This document shows, in pieces, positions 3,339 to 5,194 of a DNA stretch of 5,194 nt. The stretch comes from JBQTHP01 sp052389755 (GTDB taxonomy: Bacteria > Pseudomonadota > Gammaproteobacteria > Steroidobacterales > Steroidobacteraceae). Numbering within the stretch: the stretch's first letter is position 1; every line of letters starts with the position of its first letter. A program made the position numbers and the translations under genes. The stretch spans positions 1-5,194 of the forward strand of contig JBQTHP010000178.1 in the NCBI GenBank assembly GCA_052389755.1, written 5' to 3'. Below the pieces are notes generated by a model that saw only the letters and a list, made by a program, of their open reading frames with translations, was not told the origin of the DNA and searched no databases.

Positions 3339-5194
3339 TCAGGTGCCGGGTCGAGCCAGGTGCACGGTGCTCCAGAGCTGCGCCGCATTCGATTCGGTCT
3401 CATCGCTTTGGCGCTGGCCGAAGGGCTCGAGACGATAGCGGCCGTCGACCTGCGACCACGACCAGAGTTCCGAGCCGCGGACTGCATCGGATGCGGACAT
3501 CGCCGCCTGCAACCTCACGCGCGCGCGCAGCAGCGTTTCGCGCACGGACGCGGTGAGATCGTTGCGTGCGAGCTGGCGCCCGATGCCCGCGGCGAGCACC
3601 TCCTGCTGCCACGACCAGATCACCGTGCCGTGATACCGATTCCGATCGAACTTCGGCTCGAGCTCGTCGCCCGCGTACGCCGGATGCGCGACGACCAGCC
3701 CCACATCGGTCAGAAGTCCTGCCGGAAAGGGCCGGGTCAGTGCCTCCGCGACTCGAGCCGTTTCGACAGGCTCGCCATCGAGGAACAGCAGCGAGAATCC
3801 CTCGTCGGAGTTCATGATCGGGATCGCGCGGCCCTGCGCATCGAGTGCGACCGCGCGAAACCGGACATCGTCATGCCCGAGCGCGCGAAGAGCCGGCGCC
3901 GCCTCCACACCGATACGCCGCGCGTAGTCCTCGACTTCTGCCCTTGCCCGCTCGGATGGAAACGAGGCGTCGAACAAGCGCGGTGCTTCGCGCCGCCAGA
4001 CCTCTGCCATGTGGGCGGCTTGCGAGAAGAGCTCATCGTCCCGCGCCACGAGGTACGGCCGTAGCATGCCGCTCGCGTGCAGGCGCGCGATGCCTGCGAG
4101 GGCTGCGGGGACGAACACGCCGTTGACATCGTACGGATAGAGTCCGCCACCGAGGCCGTCCTCGCTGTCTCGCCAGTTCCCCACACGCTCGCCTCGCTTC
4201 AGCGCAACGAGATGGCGCCAGTTCGGCTCGCGCGCAAAGGATCTCGTTGCGCCGAGGACGAAGCGAAAGTTGCTCGCTAGCCTGAAGCCGTACGTATCAC
4301 CGCCGTCGGCCTTGCGCGCGAGGAACTGGGGCGCGCGTTGCCTGCCGTCCGACACATCGAGCAGGTAGTGCGCGGCAACGACGGGAAGCATGAAATCGTC
4401 ATCGATCATCTTGTAGTCGAAGATCGGGTCGCTGCTCGCCGGCTCACCATCGCGCCGGCGCCTCAGCGCCGCGAATTCGCCGATGTCTTCCTCGTGCGCG
4501 ACCTCCCCGTGCTCGTTCAGGCGCTCGAGCACCGCTCCAAGACCCGCTTCGATGACATGTGGCTGCAGAACCGGAGAAAGGAGGCGCACCGACATCAAGG
4601 TGTCACGCCCGAAGTAGGTGTTGAAGCGCCATGATCCGGCGAGCAGCTTCTCCTCGGAGGCGAGGAAGGCGAGGATGTCGCGCAGGCGAGCATCCCGTCC
4701 GGCCGGGCTCCTGAACAGCGTTTGTCGCGGGAACGGCGTGAGCGGTGTATCGCCCGTGAGCGCAGTGACTCGCAGATGCAGGCGACCATCCTCGGCGGGA
4801 GAGAGAACGATCTCACCCGCGTCGTTCCGGACCAACGTTCCCCCCTGCACGTCAATGCTGAGCGCGTAGCCAGCCGCTCCGTCGAGCCTGCGCCGCTCCC
4901 AGGTGACGGCGCGTTCCGACACCTGCGGTTGAACGACCACCTCGGGCGTTGTTCGGTCTGCGTCTTCTCGATCCCGGATGACCCGTACGCTGCTCAGGAT
5001 CGCTTCCCGGACCGTCACGGACCCGCCCGTGGCGACGAGCTCCGCAGTCACGCCGTGCATCACTGCACCGTCCGGCAGCGCTCTTCGTGAAGGTGCGATC
5101 GTCACCTGGGGCGTCCATGTGAACGCGTCCGACGGCGCATCGAACCACACGGCTGTACCGCTGTTTCCGGCTGGAAACGCGAACACGATGCGCG
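3339..5194 (-). CDS. Six-hairpin glycosidase-like protein, N-terminus outside window
   Basis: At least 617 codons are visible. The reading frame stays open to the window edge (R-I-V before FAFPAGNSG), so the GTG at 5186 is probably an internal Val. Numbering here counts that codon as 1. Residues about 1-150 look like a beta-sandwich domain. From about 165 to 560 the sequence reads as an (alpha/alpha)6 barrel of the amylo-alpha-1,6-glucosidase/GH15-like type: NTYFGRDTLMSVRLL (189-203), HEEDIGEF (231-238), YKMIDDDFMLPVVAAHYLL (258-276), GNWRDSEDGLGGGLYPYDVN (336-355) and RYHGTVIWSWQQEVL (517-531). The C-terminal PFGQRQSDETESNAAQLWS (588-606) looks like a natural end. Acidic residues in EED, DDD and RDSED are candidate catalytic acids. 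The likely role is hydrolysis of an alpha-linked glycan or oligosaccharide. Substrate, exact GH family and any signal peptide cannot be determined. No polysaccharide-utilisation neighbours are visible. Confidence 0.8.
   Translation of the reverse strand, partial: RIVFAFPAGNSGTAVWFDAPSDAFTWTPQVTIAPSRRALPDGAVMHGVTAELVATGGSVTVREAILSSVRVIRDREDADRTTPEVVVQPQVSERAVTWERRRLDGAAGYALSIDVQGGTLVRNDAGEIVLSPAEDGRLHLRVTALTGDTPLTPFPRQTLFRSPAGRDARLRDILAFLASEEKLLAGSWRFNTYFGRDTLMSVRLLSPVLQPHVIEAGLGAVLERLNEHGEVAHEEDIGEFAALRRRRDGEPASSDPIFDYKMIDDDFMLPVVAAHYLLDVSDGRQRAPQFLARKADGGDTYGFRLASNFRFVLGATRSFAREPNWRHLVALKRGERVGNWRDSEDGLGGGLYPYDVNGVFVPAALAGIARLHASGMLRPYLVARDDELFSQAAHMAEVWRREAPRLFDASFPSERARAEVEDYARRIGVEAAPALRALGHDDVRFRAVALDAQGRAIPIMNSDEGFSLLFLDGEPVETARVAEALTRPFPAGLLTDVGLVVAHPAYAGDELEPKFDRNRYHGTVIWSWQQEVLAAGIGRQLARNDLTASVRETLLRARVRLQAAMSASDAVRGSELWSWSQVDGRYRLEPFGQRQSDETESNAAQLWSTVHLARPGT

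Noticed and set aside
3360..4064. Long plus-strand reading frame (234 codons) opposite the glycosidase
   Set aside because: It is Arg/His/Pro-rich with no domain pattern and lies wholly antisense to a well-supported coding region. Such frames are expected from high-GC codon bias.

Overview
The window is high-GC bacterial chromosome, most likely proteobacterial. The reasons are dense GC-rich codon use, a PemK-like toxin of a type common in Proteobacteria, a proteobacterial-style phage integrase remnant and a DUF2975/YozG pair. Genus and family cannot be fixed from the sequence; a gammaproteobacterium is a guess. No rRNA, tRNA, CRISPR array or complete insertion sequence was seen.

Layout, left to right. 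(1) Positions 1-725, minus strand: a two-gene operon made of a four-helix DUF2975 membrane protein followed, after 2 nt, by a small XRE/YozG-type helix-turn-helix regulator that runs off the left edge. A sigma70-like promoter (720-725 / 697-702) has its -10 inside an inverted repeat of TATCG boxes, which suggests autoregulation by the regulator. (2) Positions 823-1257, plus strand: the middle of a tyrosine recombinase (phage integrase). It keeps the first catalytic Arg and the hairpin Lys but has lost the core-binding domain and the whole HxxR...Tyr end, so it is a pseudogene. (3) Positions 1258-1554: no gene seen, C-rich, with minor repeats. (4) Positions 1555-2097, plus strand: an unassigned four-helix membrane protein. 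(5) Positions 2234-3060, plus strand: a complete type II toxin-antitoxin operon, with a Phd/YefM-family antitoxin and a PemK/MazF-like toxin 6 nt downstream. A perfect 10-bp inverted repeat with a TT centre covers the -35 element. (6) Positions 3061-3338: gene-poor spacer between convergent units, with a GC-rich stem-loop. (7) Positions 3339-5194, minus strand: a large six-hairpin glycosidase-like protein, complete at its C-terminus and cut by the right edge.

Working together: two self-contained regulated modules (DUF2975/HTH and the toxin-antitoxin pair) sit beside an integrase scar, as in an old integration site or genomic-island edge. The glycosidase and the 180-residue membrane protein look like resident genes. 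Nothing here amounts to a clearly new multi-gene system. The less-described items are the glycosidase-like protein, the orphan membrane protein and the two operator/promoter arrangements.
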